Below, in pieces: positions 52,247 to 60,732 of a stretch of DNA of 64,000 nt. Numbering within the stretch: the first letter of the stretch is position 1; each line of letters starts with the position of its first letter. The notes beneath the pieces were generated by a model. It was not told where the DNA came from. It did not search any database and saw nothing but the letters and a program-made list of their open reading frames with translations. This stretch comes from JBGAKG01 sp044224495 (GTDB taxonomy: Bacteria; Myxococcota_A; Polyangia; Polyangiales; Polyangiaceae), in NCBI GenBank assembly GCA_044224495.1, contig JBGAKG010000004.1, positions 420,136 to 484,135 on the forward strand. The letters are read 5' to 3'. A program made the translations under genes and the position numbers.

Positions 52247-52878
52247 CGAAGCCCGCGCCGCCGCGCCGGAAGCGCACGACGTACCACCACGGCGATCTCG
52301 CCCGTGCGTTGGTCGACGAAGCCGTGCGCTCCGTCGTCGACAGCGGCGTCGAGAGCGTCACGCTGCGGGAGGTCGCGCGGCGCGTCGGCGTGAACCACCG
52401 CGCCGTGTACCGCCACTTCGAGGACAAGCGCGCGCTGCTCGTCGCCGTCGCGCTCGACGGCAACCGCGATCTGCTCGCCGATCTCCGGGCCGCGCTCGCC
52501 GCGCTCCCCGCGCGCGCCCGCGCGTACGAGCGGCTCGTCGCGATCGCCGAGGCGTACGCCCGCTTCGCCATGGCGCGCCCCGGTCACTACCGGGTCATGT
52601 TCGGCCCGCGGCTGAACCACGACGGCAAGTACCCCGCCCTCGAAGCCGTCCTCGAAGAGGCGTGGCGCGAGCTCGAGAGCTTGCTCGCGGCCGGTGTCGC
52701 CGCCGGGGAGCTGCCGCCGCAGGATCTCTTGCGCTCGAGCCTCTCGATCTGGGCGGCCATGCACGGGGTCGCGACGCTCCTCCTCGAGCGCCGGCTCCGC
52801 GTCCGACCCGCGCGTGCGCCCGAGTTCGCGGCGCAGCTCCTCGCGCCGCTCTTCCGCGGCCTCGCCGTCCCGGGCTGA
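52243..52878 (+). CDS. TetR-family transcriptional regulator
   Basis: A 211-aa protein. The TetR helix-turn-helix reads YHHGDLARALVDEAVRSVVDSGVESVTLREVARRVGVNHRAVYRHFEDKRALL. The C-terminal ligand domain is of the AcrR/WHG type. The gene precedes an alpha/beta hydrolase gene whose promoter contains a long inverted repeat, so that gene is its probable target. Confidence 0.92.
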   Translation: MTKPAPPRRKRTTYHHGDLARALVDEAVRSVVDSGVESVTLREVARRVGVNHRAVYRHFEDKRALLVAVALDGNRDLLADLRAALAALPARARAYERLVAIAEAYARFAMARPGHYRVMFGPRLNHDGKYPALEAVLEEAWRELESLLAAGVAAGELPPQDLLRSSLSIWAAMHGVATLLLERRLRVRPARAPEFAAQLLAPLFRGLAVPG

Positions 52879-52898
52879 GCACCACACCACCCCACACC

Positions 52899-52926
52899 TT
52901 GCCGGCGGACGGTTCGACGCTACAAT
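52899..52926 (+). promoter_or_regulatory. promoter of the alpha/beta hydrolase gene
   Basis: TTGCCG (52899-52904) and TACAAT (52921-52926) are spaced by 16 bp, a good sigma-70-type match. Its -10 overlaps the inverted repeat at 52923-52945. Confidence 0.65.
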
Positions 52927-52945
52927 GTCTCCAACGGAGACATTG
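52923..52945. promoter_or_regulatory. 23-bp inverted repeat, candidate TetR operator
   Basis: CAATGTCTCC and GGAGACATTG are perfect 10-bp arms around AAC. The site starts in the -10 box and ends 1 bp before the ATG of the hydrolase gene. Length and symmetry fit TetR-family operators, and a tetR gene ends 45 bp upstream. The GGAG in the right arm may double as ribosome-binding site. Confidence 0.75.
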
Positions 52946-52946
52946 C

Positions 52947-53813
52947 ATGGCCGCTGCTACCCCTCTCAGCTCGACGCCCTCCGAAGAGATCCGCTTCCCC
53001 GCGCGCGACGGCGCAACGCTCGTCGCCGACCTCCACCTCCCGCCCGTGCGCCCCAAGGCCGCCGTCGTCATCGCTCCGGCGATGGGCGTCCCACGCGCGT
53101 TCTACCGGCGCTTCGGCCAGTACCTCGCCGAGCACGGGGCGCTGGTGCTCGCGTTCGACTATCGCGGCATCGCGGGGTCGCGCACCGCAGCGACGAAGCG
53201 CACGCGGCTTCGAGATTGGGGCGAGCTCGATGCGGCGGGAGCGATCGACTACGCGCGCTCGCTCGTGCCGGGGGTCCCCGTTCGGTACTGCGGCCACTCC
53301 GTCGGTGGGCAGGTCTTCGGACTCATGAGCGACGTGAACGTCGAGCGCGCGCTCTTCGTCGCGAGCCAATCGGGGTGGGCGGGCCACTGGGACGGGTTCG
53401 GCCGCGTCGCGATGTCGGCGCTGTGGTTCGCCTTCGTGCCCGTCGCGGTCGCGACCACCGGGCGTCTCCCGATGAAGTCGTTCGGCCAAGGCGAAGACGT
53501 TCCGCCCGGCGTCGGGCGCGAGTGGGCCACCTGGGGACGCCACCCTCGCTACATCGGGAGCTACGCCGACGAGAAGCCGACCTGCCTCTACACGACCTTC
53601 TCCGGCAAGCTCTGCGCCTATGCCATCACGGACGATGGGTACGCACCGCGCCGAGCGGTCGACGGGTTGCTTGCGGAATACAAGTCCGCGGACAAGGAGC
53701 TCCGCGTCGTCGCTCCGCACCACCTCGGGCGGCGCGAGCTCGGTCACTTCGGGACGTTCAAGCGCGGGGGCGAAGCGCTCTGGCCGGGGATGCGCCGCTT
53801 CCTGCTCGCGTGA
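52947..53813 (+). CDS. alpha/beta hydrolase
   Basis: A 288-aa protein of the serine aminopeptidase/hydrolase type. It has RFPARDGATLVADLHLPP, the oxyanion region APAMGVPRAFY, LAFDYRGIAGS and the nucleophile elbow GHSVGG. A His near the end, in RRELGHFGTFKRG, completes the probable triad. Similar proteins are often named predicted alpha/beta hydrolase. The substrate is unknown; control by the TetR gene just upstream is likely. Confidence 0.87.
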   Translation: MAAATPLSSTPSEEIRFPARDGATLVADLHLPPVRPKAAVVIAPAMGVPRAFYRRFGQYLAEHGALVLAFDYRGIAGSRTAATKRTRLRDWGELDAAGAIDYARSLVPGVPVRYCGHSVGGQVFGLMSDVNVERALFVASQSGWAGHWDGFGRVAMSALWFAFVPVAVATTGRLPMKSFGQGEDVPPGVGREWATWGRHPRYIGSYADEKPTCLYTTFSGKLCAYAITDDGYAPRRAVDGLLAEYKSADKELRVVAPHHLGRRELGHFGTFKRGGEALWPGMRRFLLA

Positions 53814-53819
53814 TCGGCG

Positions 53820-54356
53820 TCACCCGCGAAGGACGATCCCCTCTTCGGTCCCGCACCGGCGCGCCATCGCGAGCAGGTTGGACATCGCGTCGACCGCGTT
53901 CGCGGCGGCCCACTGCTCGCGGACGGACTCGACCACCTCGATCAGGCGGCTCACGTCCTTCGGCCCGAGCAGGCTGGGGCCCTCGTCGCCCGCCATCCAC
54001 GCCGGGAGCCCGTGATCGTTCGCGAAGAGCTCGTGGAGGGCCGCGCGCGCGTTCGCAAGGCTGGGGTCGCCGCGGAGCGTGGCGGTCAGGCTGAGGGGGG
54101 CGGTTCCCAGGTCGATCCGCTCCAGCCGATCGCGCTGCAACGCCCCGGCGAGGATGCCGCTCGCCTGAGGTATCCTCCGGACTTCCTTGCCAAAAAAGCG
54201 AAACTTTCGCTCCCGCACGACGCGCAGCGAATGCAGCTCGGTGGCGCGGAGGAGGGGCTCGAGCGGGAGCATCGACTCGCTCGCGAGGGCGCGCTCGAAG
54301 GCAGCGAGAAGCTGCTCCGCGTTCCCCCACGGAATCCGGTCCGCTCCCCACGTCAT
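53820..54356 (-). CDS. hypothetical protein
   Basis: A 178-aa soluble protein of no recognised family, starting MTWGADRIPWGNAEQLLAAFERAL. It is helical and has no signal peptide. The frame is open upstream to 54635 but that part is antisense to rpoZ. The divergent neighbour is rpoZ, 112 bp away. Confidence 0.6.
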   Translation of the reverse strand: MTWGADRIPWGNAEQLLAAFERALASESMLPLEPLLRATELHSLRVVRERKFRFFGKEVRRIPQASGILAGALQRDRLERIDLGTAPLSLTATLRGDPSLANARAALHELFANDHGLPAWMAGDEGPSLLGPKDVSRLIEVVESVREQWAAANAVDAMSNLLAMARRCGTEEGIVLRG

Positions 54357-54428
54357 GCGCGGAAATCTACACAGCTCGAGCGGGCTAAACCAGGCCAACG
54401 CCAGGCCGACGCCCCCGACACCATGGAC

Positions 54429-54457
54429 TTGCATGACCCCCTCTCCGCGACTAAGGT
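54429..54457 (+). promoter_or_regulatory. rpoZ promoter
   Basis: TTGCAT (54429-54434) and TAAGGT (54452-54457) are spaced by exactly 17 bp. The -10 lies 11 nt before the rpoZ ATG, so the leader would be only about 4 nt long. Confidence 0.6.
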
Positions 54458-54468
54458 TCGCGACCCCC

Positions 54469-54714
54469 ATGGCACGCGTCACCGTCGAAGATTGCCTCGA
54501 GCGTGAAGAGAACCGTTTTGCCCTCGTCATCCTGGCGGCACATCGCACGCGCCAGCTGATCAAGGGCTCGCCGTCGCTCGTCGCGTCGAAGAACAAGCCT
54601 GCCGTCACCGCGCTCCGCGAGATCGCTGCGGGCAAGGTCCACTACGATCGCGCCAGCAACGACGTGGTCGAGACCTGGATCGCCGAGCAAGCGAAGATCA
54701 ACGCCGTCTTCTGA
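54469..54714 (+). CDS. rpoZ: DNA-directed RNA polymerase omega subunit
   Basis: An 81-aa protein with the omega signature: MARVTVEDCLER, NRFALVILAAHRTRQLIKG, NKPAVTALREIAAGKV. Omega helps RNA polymerase assemble around beta-prime. In many bacteria rpoZ is linked to gmk and spoT; here the next genes are a methyltransferase and yggS. There is no usable Shine-Dalgarno, in line with a leaderless start. Confidence 0.94.
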   Translation: MARVTVEDCLEREENRFALVILAAHRTRQLIKGSPSLVASKNKPAVTALREIAAGKVHYDRASNDVVETWIAEQAKINAVF

Positions 54715-54719
54715 GTACG

Positions 54720-55529
54720 GTGAAGCGCTCCCGGTCGATCGATCAGGAGCTCGTCGTCGGCGCGCGCGCGCATTTCGAAGATCCGGACTACTACGCGACG
54801 ACGTACGCGAGCCGCATCGAGGACGTCGCGTTCTACGTCGACGTCGCGAAGAAGCACGCCCCGCGCGGGCCGGTGCTCGAGTACGGCGTCGGGAATGGGC
54901 GCATCGCGCTGGCGCTCGCGCGCCACGGCATCTCGGTGGTCGGCGTCGATCACACGAAGGAGATGCTCGCCGATCTGAAGCGGCGCCTCGCCGACGAGCC
55001 CGCGGCCGTGCGCGCGCGCGTGCGCGCGAAGCACGGGGACATGCGGAAGGTCGCGCTCGGGAAGAAGTTCCCGCTCGTCATCGCGCCCTTCAACGTGTGC
55101 CTCCACCTCTACGACCGCGCCGACGTCGAGAGCTTCCTCGCGCGCGTGAAGGCGCACCTCGCACCGGGCGGGCTCTTCGTCGCGGATCTCTCGCTCCCGA
55201 TTGCCTCCGATCTCGCGCGCGATCCGGCGCAGGCGTTCCGCACGCCACGCTTCCGTCACCCGTCGGCGGGGCTGGTCCGCTACACGGAGCGCTTCGACTA
55301 CGATCCGGTCCGCCAGATCCTCTTCGTCGCGATGGAGTTCGAGCCGCTCGACGGCAAGGAACCCTTCGCCACGCCGCTCGCTCACCGGCAGTTCTTCCCG
55401 AAGGAGTGGGAAGCGCTGCTGCACTACAACGGCTTCACGCTCGTGAAGCTCGAGGGCGACTTCCAAGGCGGTCCGCTCCGCCCCACGAGCGACGTCATGG
55501 TCACGTGGGCGAAGAGGTCGAAGCGATGA
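54720..55529 (+). CDS. SAM-dependent methyltransferase (class I)
   Basis: A 269-aa protein. The SAM-binding motif I is VLEYGVGNGRIALALARHG, followed by the acidic VVGVDHTKEML, and PGGLFVADLSLP after it. The acceptor is unknown. The GTG start is 5 bp after the rpoZ stop, and its stop overlaps the yggS start (ATGA), so rpoZ, this gene and yggS are one operon. Confidence 0.87.
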   Translation: MKRSRSIDQELVVGARAHFEDPDYYATTYASRIEDVAFYVDVAKKHAPRGPVLEYGVGNGRIALALARHGISVVGVDHTKEMLADLKRRLADEPAAVRARVRAKHGDMRKVALGKKFPLVIAPFNVCLHLYDRADVESFLARVKAHLAPGGLFVADLSLPIASDLARDPAQAFRTPRFRHPSAGLVRYTERFDYDPVRQILFVAMEFEPLDGKEPFATPLAHRQFFPKEWEALLHYNGFTLVKLEGDFQGGPLRPTSDVMVTWAKRSKR

Positions 55530-56206
55530 GCGAGGTGGCGGACCGTCTCGCCGCCGTGCGCACGCGCATCACCACGGCGGCGGCGGCAGCGGGGCGCGCT
55601 CCCGGCTCGGTGAAGCTCGTCGCGGTGTCGAAGACGAAGCCGGAGTCGGCGATCCGCGAGGCGTATGCCGCGGGCCAGCGTGCGTTCGGAGAGAGCTATG
55701 CGCAGGAGCTCGAGCGGAAAGCGGCGTCGCTCGCGGACCTGAATGATCTCGAGTGGCACTTCATCGGGCACCTCCAGAGCAACAAGGCCAAGGTCGTGGC
55801 GAAGGTCGCGCACTTCGTCCACGCCGTGGACGGTCCGGCGCTCGCGCGCGAGCTCGGGAAACGCGCAGCCACGGCGGGCCGCACCCTCCGCGCGCTCGCC
55901 GAGGTGAAGCTGAGCCGCGAGCCCACGAAGCACGGCGCTCTCCCCGAAGAGCTCGAAGAGGTCCTCGGCGCGATCGAGGCCGAGAGTGCGCTGAAGCTCG
56001 TCGGGCTCATGACGATGCCGGAGCTCGGGGGCGACGAAGCGGCGCGGACCGCGTTCTCGACGCTGCGTTCGTTGCGTTCGCTCCACGGCGGTGACGCGCG
56101 CTTGCCCGAGCTCTCGATGGGGATGACGGGCGATCTCGAGATCGCGATCGCCGAGGGCGCGACGATGGTGCGCGTCGGAACGGCGATCTTCGGCGAGCGG
56201 GAGTGA
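55526..56206 (+). CDS. yggS: YggS/PipY-family PLP homeostasis protein
   Basis: A 226-aa protein with the YggS signature: KLVAVSKTKPE (the Lys binds pyridoxal phosphate), AFGESYAQEL, WHFIGHLQSNKAK, LPELSMGMTGDLEIAIAEGATMVRVGTAIFGER. It is a non-catalytic PLP-binding protein that balances vitamin B6 and amino-acid pools. It is usually near cell-division or proC genes; here it is in the rpoZ operon. Confidence 0.93.
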   Translation: MSEVADRLAAVRTRITTAAAAAGRAPGSVKLVAVSKTKPESAIREAYAAGQRAFGESYAQELERKAASLADLNDLEWHFIGHLQSNKAKVVAKVAHFVHAVDGPALARELGKRAATAGRTLRALAEVKLSREPTKHGALPEELEEVLGAIEAESALKLVGLMTMPELGGDEAARTAFSTLRSLRSLHGGDARLPELSMGMTGDLEIAIAEGATMVRVGTAIFGERE

Positions 56207-56212
56207 CCGCGC

Positions 56213-57598
56213 TCAGCGGCGCCGGAGCAGCCGATCGATCCAGCTCCGCCGCGGAGGCTCCGCCGGGGTCTCGCGCGTGGTGAGTCGCGCCTCGATCGCC
56301 TTCGCTTCGGCGTGCTCCCCGACCTCGTGGAGCGACGTCGCGAGGAGCCGCTGCGCTTGCTCCGCCTCGGGCGCCTGCGCGAGGAACGCACGACAGAGCG
56401 TGACGAGCCGAGCCGAGCGCGCGATGCCGGGCTCCTCCGCCCCCAGCGCGAGCTGGATCGCATGGCGACAACAATCGAGCGGAGCCTGCCGCAGCGCGAG
56501 CGCGTGATCGACGAGCCTGCCGGCGAGCACGCCGTCCTTCTCGCGATCGGCGAGGAGCGCGAGCTGGATGAACGCGGGGGGGAACCCCGGCGCGACGCCG
56601 AGCGCGCGATCCCACGCGGCGCGTGCACCGACCGAGTCGCCGCGCGCGGAGAGGACGGCGCCCTCCTCGGTGAGGAGCACGTGATCGTCGGGAGCGACCG
56701 CCTTGCCGCGCGCGACGGCTTCCGCCGCGCCGCCGACGTTGCCCAACGAGCGGCGTGCCTCCGCGACGAGCGCGTGGAGCCGCCCACGCGTGGGGGCGAG
56801 GCCCAGCGCGCGCGAAGCGAACAACTCCGCCTGCACGCCGTCGCCCGAGCGAAGATGGAGGACGCTCGCGGCTTCGAGCAGCTCGGGGTGGTTCGGTGCG
56901 TCCTCGGTCGCGCCCGCGAGCACGCGCAGCGCCGTCTCGACGAGACGCTTGTCGACGCCGGGCCGCACCGCCGTGTCGAGCGCGAGCGCCGCGAGCCGAC
57001 CGGCGGGATAGCGACACAAGGGCGCGTCGCCGATCGCGCGCGCGAGGTGCACGATCGCCGCGGTGCGGTCACGCGCGTCGCCATGCCGCGGATCGACCAG
57101 GCACGAGCGCTCGGCGTGGAGCACCGACACGAGCGCGTCCCAGCTCGCCTGCTCGAGATCGCGGAGCGCGGTGAGATCGCCCGCGAGCGCCTCGGCCATG
57201 TCGCGCAGGCTCCGCACGAGCACGCGGCCTGCGTCCTCGTCGTCGAACGGCGCGTCGACGCGGAAGCGGACGTCGTGCGTGCGCCGATCGTAGGCGAGCA
57301 GGTGAAACGCACCCTTGCCTTCGTCGGGCGCTTCGAGCGCCCCCGTGATCACGGTCGCGACGGACTCCGGGGTGTCCTCCGCACCGGGCATGTCGCGCCA
57401 CGCCTGCGCCGGGACGAGCGCCTCCACCGGTTGGGGCTCGTCGTCGCGCTCGCGCGGGCGCGCGAGCACCTGCACGAAGGCGACCTGTCCGCCGCCGACG
57501 TGGAAGAAGGCGTGGAGCATCGCCGCCATCCCGACGCCGAGCCCGCGCGTGGCGTCGGTGACGCCGAAGGGCAGGACGACGGCACGCGCGTCGGGCAT
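56213..57598 (-). CDS. TPR-type protein
   Basis: A 461-aa soluble protein. Residues ~170-420 form helical repeats of TPR type (for example GDGVQAELFASRALGLAPTRG and GDSVGARAAWDRALGVAPGFPPAFIQLALLADRE). The N-terminal ~100 residues are a separate alpha/beta segment. It is the second gene of a pair with an AgmX-like lipoprotein gene (4 bp gap), which suggests a shared envelope or gliding-related function. Confidence 0.72.
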   Translation of the reverse strand: MPDARAVVLPFGVTDATRGLGVGMAAMLHAFFHVGGGQVAFVQVLARPRERDDEPQPVEALVPAQAWRDMPGAEDTPESVATVITGALEAPDEGKGAFHLLAYDRRTHDVRFRVDAPFDDEDAGRVLVRSLRDMAEALAGDLTALRDLEQASWDALVSVLHAERSCLVDPRHGDARDRTAAIVHLARAIGDAPLCRYPAGRLAALALDTAVRPGVDKRLVETALRVLAGATEDAPNHPELLEAASVLHLRSGDGVQAELFASRALGLAPTRGRLHALVAEARRSLGNVGGAAEAVARGKAVAPDDHVLLTEEGAVLSARGDSVGARAAWDRALGVAPGFPPAFIQLALLADREKDGVLAGRLVDHALALRQAPLDCCRHAIQLALGAEEPGIARSARLVTLCRAFLAQAPEAEQAQRLLATSLHEVGEHAEAKAIEARLTTRETPAEPPRRSWIDRLLRRR

Positions 57599-57602
57599 TC
57601 CG

Positions 57603-58514
57603 TCAGTGAAGCCCGGACCGAGGGTTGAAGTCGAGACGGAGGAGCACCTCGCCGTGGCCTTTTGCCGGCGGCGGGAGCTGCAGCGTCTGGAGGATCTTCG
57701 CCGCGCACTGGAGCATGTCCTGGTTGCCGCCCCAGGGATCGACGGCGGCGTCCGTGACACGCCCGTTCTTGTCGATCGGCATCTTGAACACGCCCCACGC
57801 CCCGACGTCGCCACCGCCCCGCCGCGCATCCTCCTCGCAGACGTGGAGCTCGGGGCGGAGCCGCTCGAGCGCGACGTAGGCGGCGGCGGTGTACGCGTCG
57901 TTCTCGCTGCCCGACGTGGCCGTGCCGGTCCGCGGCTGGAAGACGGCGGGCATCACGATCGTGTCGGCGCCGCTCGCGGGAGGCGCGAAGCGCAGCCCCT
58001 TGGCGATGTCGCGGAGACACATGATCACCTCGCGCTGGAGCTCGCAGGCGCCCCACGACTCGACCTTGCGCACCGTCCCGTCGGCGGCGACGCGGAGGAC
58101 GACGGCGACGTGTCCGTCCTGCGTGGGATCGCGCACGAGCCCGCGGTGGTAGCAGTTGCGGAACTGGAGGCGCGTGTCCTCGATCGCCTTCTCGGTCTGC
58201 GACCAGTGGCTGCCGGCCGGAACCACGGAGCCAGTCTGGAGCGTGGGGGCTCCTGCGTCGGCGCTGGGCGGCGGTGGCGTCCACTCGGGCAGCGGCGGGA
58301 TCCAGTCTTGCCCGAGCTCGCCGTTGGGCGGGCAGCTCGCGAAGCGATCGACGCCGTCGGCGTGGATCTCGAAGTTCGCGATCTCGATGTTGGTGCCGCC
58401 CTTCGAAGCAGGCACCTCGGGATGGTCGGGAGTCCCCGCGCACGCGACCACCCAGCCGGCGAAGACGACGAAAGGTACGGGCCAAGCGCGCACGAGAGCG
58501 AGGGACTCTAGCAC
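57603..58514 (-). CDS. AgmX/PglI-like lipoprotein
   Basis: A 303-aa protein. A signal peptide ends in the lipobox VVAC. A Pro-rich stretch follows. Two copies of a TonB-C-like module are seen, the first with FRNCYHRGLVRDPTQDGHVAVVLRVAADGTVRKVESWGACELQREVIMCL and a second near the C-terminus with GAWGVFKMPIDKNGRVTDAAV. This is the domain type seen in AgmX/PglI proteins of myxobacteria, linked to adventurous gliding and envelope functions. The assignment is by pattern. Confidence 0.68.
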   Translation of the reverse strand: MLESLALVRAWPVPFVVFAGWVVACAGTPDHPEVPASKGGTNIEIANFEIHADGVDRFASCPPNGELGQDWIPPLPEWTPPPPSADAGAPTLQTGSVVPAGSHWSQTEKAIEDTRLQFRNCYHRGLVRDPTQDGHVAVVLRVAADGTVRKVESWGACELQREVIMCLRDIAKGLRFAPPASGADTIVMPAVFQPRTGTATSGSENDAYTAAAYVALERLRPELHVCEEDARRGGGDVGAWGVFKMPIDKNGRVTDAAVDPWGGNQDMLQCAAKILQTLQLPPPAKGHGEVLLRLDFNPRSGLH

Positions 58515-58561
58515 GGCCCCGCCACGCGCAACGGCGAGCCGCGCGCTATAGTCCCCCGGCT

Positions 58562-59926
58562 TTGGCCAAGGCCCCGCGGAGACCCACCGGAACGACCGCG
58601 CCGACGCTCTTCGAAGAGCGCGGGACGCAGGAACACGCGCCGCTCGCGGAGCGCATGCGCCCGACGCGCTTCGAGGAGTACGTGGGGCAGGGGCACCTCA
58701 TGGCGGAGGGCCGCTTCCTCGCGGCGGCGCTCGCGAACGATCGGGTGCCGTCGATGATCCTGTGGGGGCCGCCGGGCTCCGGCAAGACCACGCTCGCGCG
58801 GATCATTGCAAATTACACCAAAGCGACCTTCGTGCCCTTCAGCGCCGTGCTCGGCAGCGTTCAGGAGCTGCGCGAGATCGTGGCGGCGGCGGAGGAGCGG
58901 CGGCGCTTCGGGAGCGCGCGCGATTCGCGGACCGTGCTCTTCGTCGACGAGATTCACCGGTTCAACAAGTCGCAGCAGGACGCGTTTCTTCCCCACGTCG
59001 AGCGGGGGCTGTTCGTCTTGGTCGGGGCGACGACGGAGAACCCGTCCTTCGCGGTCAACGCGGCGCTCCTGTCGCGCTGCAAGGTCTTCCGTCTCGAGCC
59101 GCTGGCCGAGCCGGCGGTCGCGGCGCTGCTCGAGCGGGCGATTGCCTCGGAGCGTGGGCTCGCCGGGGCGGTCAGCGCCGACGAAGCGGTGGTGCGCGCG
59201 ATCGCCCACGACGCCCGCGGTGATGCGCGGCGGGCGCTCTCCACGTTGGAGCTCGTCGCGCAGTACGCGATCGATCACGCGCGGGGAGGCGCGGCGGTGA
59301 TCACGCCGGAGATCCTCGAGGCCGCGACGGCGCACGCGCCGCTCCTCTACGACAAGCGGGGCGAGGAGCACTACAACGTCGTCTCCGCGTTCATCAAGTC
59401 GATGCGCGGCTCCGATCCCGACGCGGCGATCTACTGGCTGATGCGCATGCTGGAGGCGGGGGACGACCCGCTCTTCGTCGCGCGCCGCATGATCATCTTC
59501 GCCAGCGAGGACGTGGGCAACGCGGATCCACGTGGGCTCCTCGTGGCGACGGCGGCGGACGAGGCGTTCCGTCGGCTCGGCATGCCCGAGGGCATCTACC
59601 CGCTCGCGCACGCGGCGATCTACCTGGCGTGCGCGCCGAAATCCAACGCGGTGACCAAGGCGTGGCAGGCGGCGAAGGCGGTCATCGAAGCGAAGGGGGC
59701 GCTGCCGGTGCCGAAGAAGCTCCGCAACGCGGCGACGAAGCTGATGAAGGAAGAGGGCTACGGCGCGGGATACCGCTACGCGCACGACTACGAGGACGGC
59801 GTCGTTCCTGGCGAGGACTACCTCCCCGACGAGCTGCTCGGCGAGCGGTACTACGAGCCCACCGACCGCGGCGAGGAGCAGCGGATGAAGGCTCGGATCG
59901 AGATGCTTCGCTCCCAGAAGAAGTAG
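58562..59926 (+). CDS. rarA: replication-associated recombination protein A (RarA/MgsA)
   Basis: A 454-aa AAA+ ATPase: MRPTRFEEYVGQGHL, Walker A GPPGSGKTT, Walker B LFVDEIHRFNKSQQDAFLP, sensor VGATTENPSF, and the C-terminal YNVVSAFIKSMRGSDPDAAIYWLMRMLEAGDDP. RarA acts at stalled replication forks with RecA and SSB. No ATG lies before the domain, so the TTG at 58562 is chosen; a TATAGT box is 9 nt upstream. Confidence 0.94.
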   Translation: MAKAPRRPTGTTAPTLFEERGTQEHAPLAERMRPTRFEEYVGQGHLMAEGRFLAAALANDRVPSMILWGPPGSGKTTLARIIANYTKATFVPFSAVLGSVQELREIVAAAEERRRFGSARDSRTVLFVDEIHRFNKSQQDAFLPHVERGLFVLVGATTENPSFAVNAALLSRCKVFRLEPLAEPAVAALLERAIASERGLAGAVSADEAVVRAIAHDARGDARRALSTLELVAQYAIDHARGGAAVITPEILEAATAHAPLLYDKRGEEHYNVVSAFIKSMRGSDPDAAIYWLMRMLEAGDDPLFVARRMIIFASEDVGNADPRGLLVATAADEAFRRLGMPEGIYPLAHAAIYLACAPKSNAVTKAWQAAKAVIEAKGALPVPKKLRNAATKLMKEEGYGAGYRYAHDYEDGVVPGEDYLPDELLGERYYEPTDRGEEQRMKARIEMLRSQKK

Positions 59927-59952
59927 CTCCTGTCGCGGGAGGCGGCGGCGAT

Positions 59953-60207
59953 CCGGTGGACGGGATCGGGGTGGGGGTGGGGGAGAGAGGGCAGCGTTGT
60001 TTCGGTGAACGGGTTGGGGTGGGGTAGGGGCGAGAGGGCAGCGTTGTTCCGGTGAACGGGGTTGGGGTGGGGTAGGGTGAGAGGGCAGCGTTGTTCCGGT
60101 GAACGGGGTTGGGGTGGGGTAGGGGAGCGAGAGGGCAGCGTTGTTCCGGTGAACGGGGTTGGGGTGGGGTAGGGGAGCGAGAGGGCAGCGTTGTTCCGGT
60201 GAACGGG
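59953..60207. repeat. G-rich tandem repeat, five units of 47-50 bp
   Basis: Units 60108-60157 and 60158-60207 are identical 50-mers, and 60061-60107 and 60013-60060 differ by small deletions. A fifth, more diverged unit begins near 59953 with CCGGTGGACGGG. Each unit contains runs of the type GGGGTGGGGTAGGGG, able to form G-quadruplexes, and ends in CCGGTGAACGGG. There are no unique spacers, so it is not a CRISPR array. Confidence 0.92.
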
Positions 60208-60243
60208 GTTGGGTTCAGCGCAACTCCTTGGGGCCGCTGGACG

Positions 60244-60606
60244 ATGGGCGGCATGTTCGATCACGAGAAGCTGGATGCCTATCGGACCGCCCGTTCGTTT
60301 CTGACGCTCACGCAGTCGGCCGTCGGGCAGGCTCCGCGGGGCAAGGGATTCATCGTCGATCAGCTGCACCGCGCGGCGCTGTCGATCGTGACCAACGTGG
60401 CTGAGGGCGCTGGCGAGTTCGCTCCCGCCGAGAAGGCGCGCTTCTACCGAATCGCGGCCCGCTCGGTCGCCGAGTGCGCTGCCCTCTTCGACGTCTGCCG
60501 CGAGCTCGACATGATCGAACCCAACGTGGCGAACGATGGACGAGAGCTTCTCCTCCGCCTCATCGCGCTCCTCACCGGCTTAGCCCGCCGCCACCAAAGG
60601 ACCTGA
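60244..60606 (+). CDS. four-helix-bundle protein (S23/IVP family)
   Basis: A 120-aa protein: KLDAYRTARSFLTLTQ, GKGFIVDQLHRAALSIVTNVAEGAGEF, KARFYRIAARSVAECAALFDVC. This is the family of small four-helix proteins first known from intervening sequences of 23S rRNA, also widespread as free-standing genes. Here there is no rRNA, but the gene is framed by inverted G-rich repeats. The function is unknown; nucleic-acid binding is suspected for the family. ATG 60253 is an alternative start. Confidence 0.9.
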   Translation: MGGMFDHEKLDAYRTARSFLTLTQSAVGQAPRGKGFIVDQLHRAALSIVTNVAEGAGEFAPAEKARFYRIAARSVAECAALFDVCRELDMIEPNVANDGRELLLRLIALLTGLARRHQRT

Positions 60607-60618
60607 CCGGCTCCCCAA

Positions 60619-60691
60619 CCCCGACCCCCACCCCGTCCACCGGAAGGACGCAGCAATCTCACCCCGACCCCGACCCCCACCCCGTCCACCG
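60619..60691. repeat. inverted counterpart of the G-rich repeat
   Basis: Two copies of a C-rich 24-mer (60619-60642 and 60668-60691) lie 49 bp apart, the same period as the upstream repeats but in reverse-complement sense. CCCGTCCACCGG at 60632-60643 is the exact reverse complement of 59953-59964, so the four-helix gene sits between inverted repeat blocks. Confidence 0.8.
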
Positions 60692-60732
60692 CGACAACGC
60701 CGCCCTCTCCGGCGCGCCGCGCGCTCCTTCGG

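Noticed and set aside
59953..60207. Possible CRISPR array
   Set aside because: The repeat units are directly contiguous with no unique spacers and no cas genes are near; it is a plain tandem repeat.
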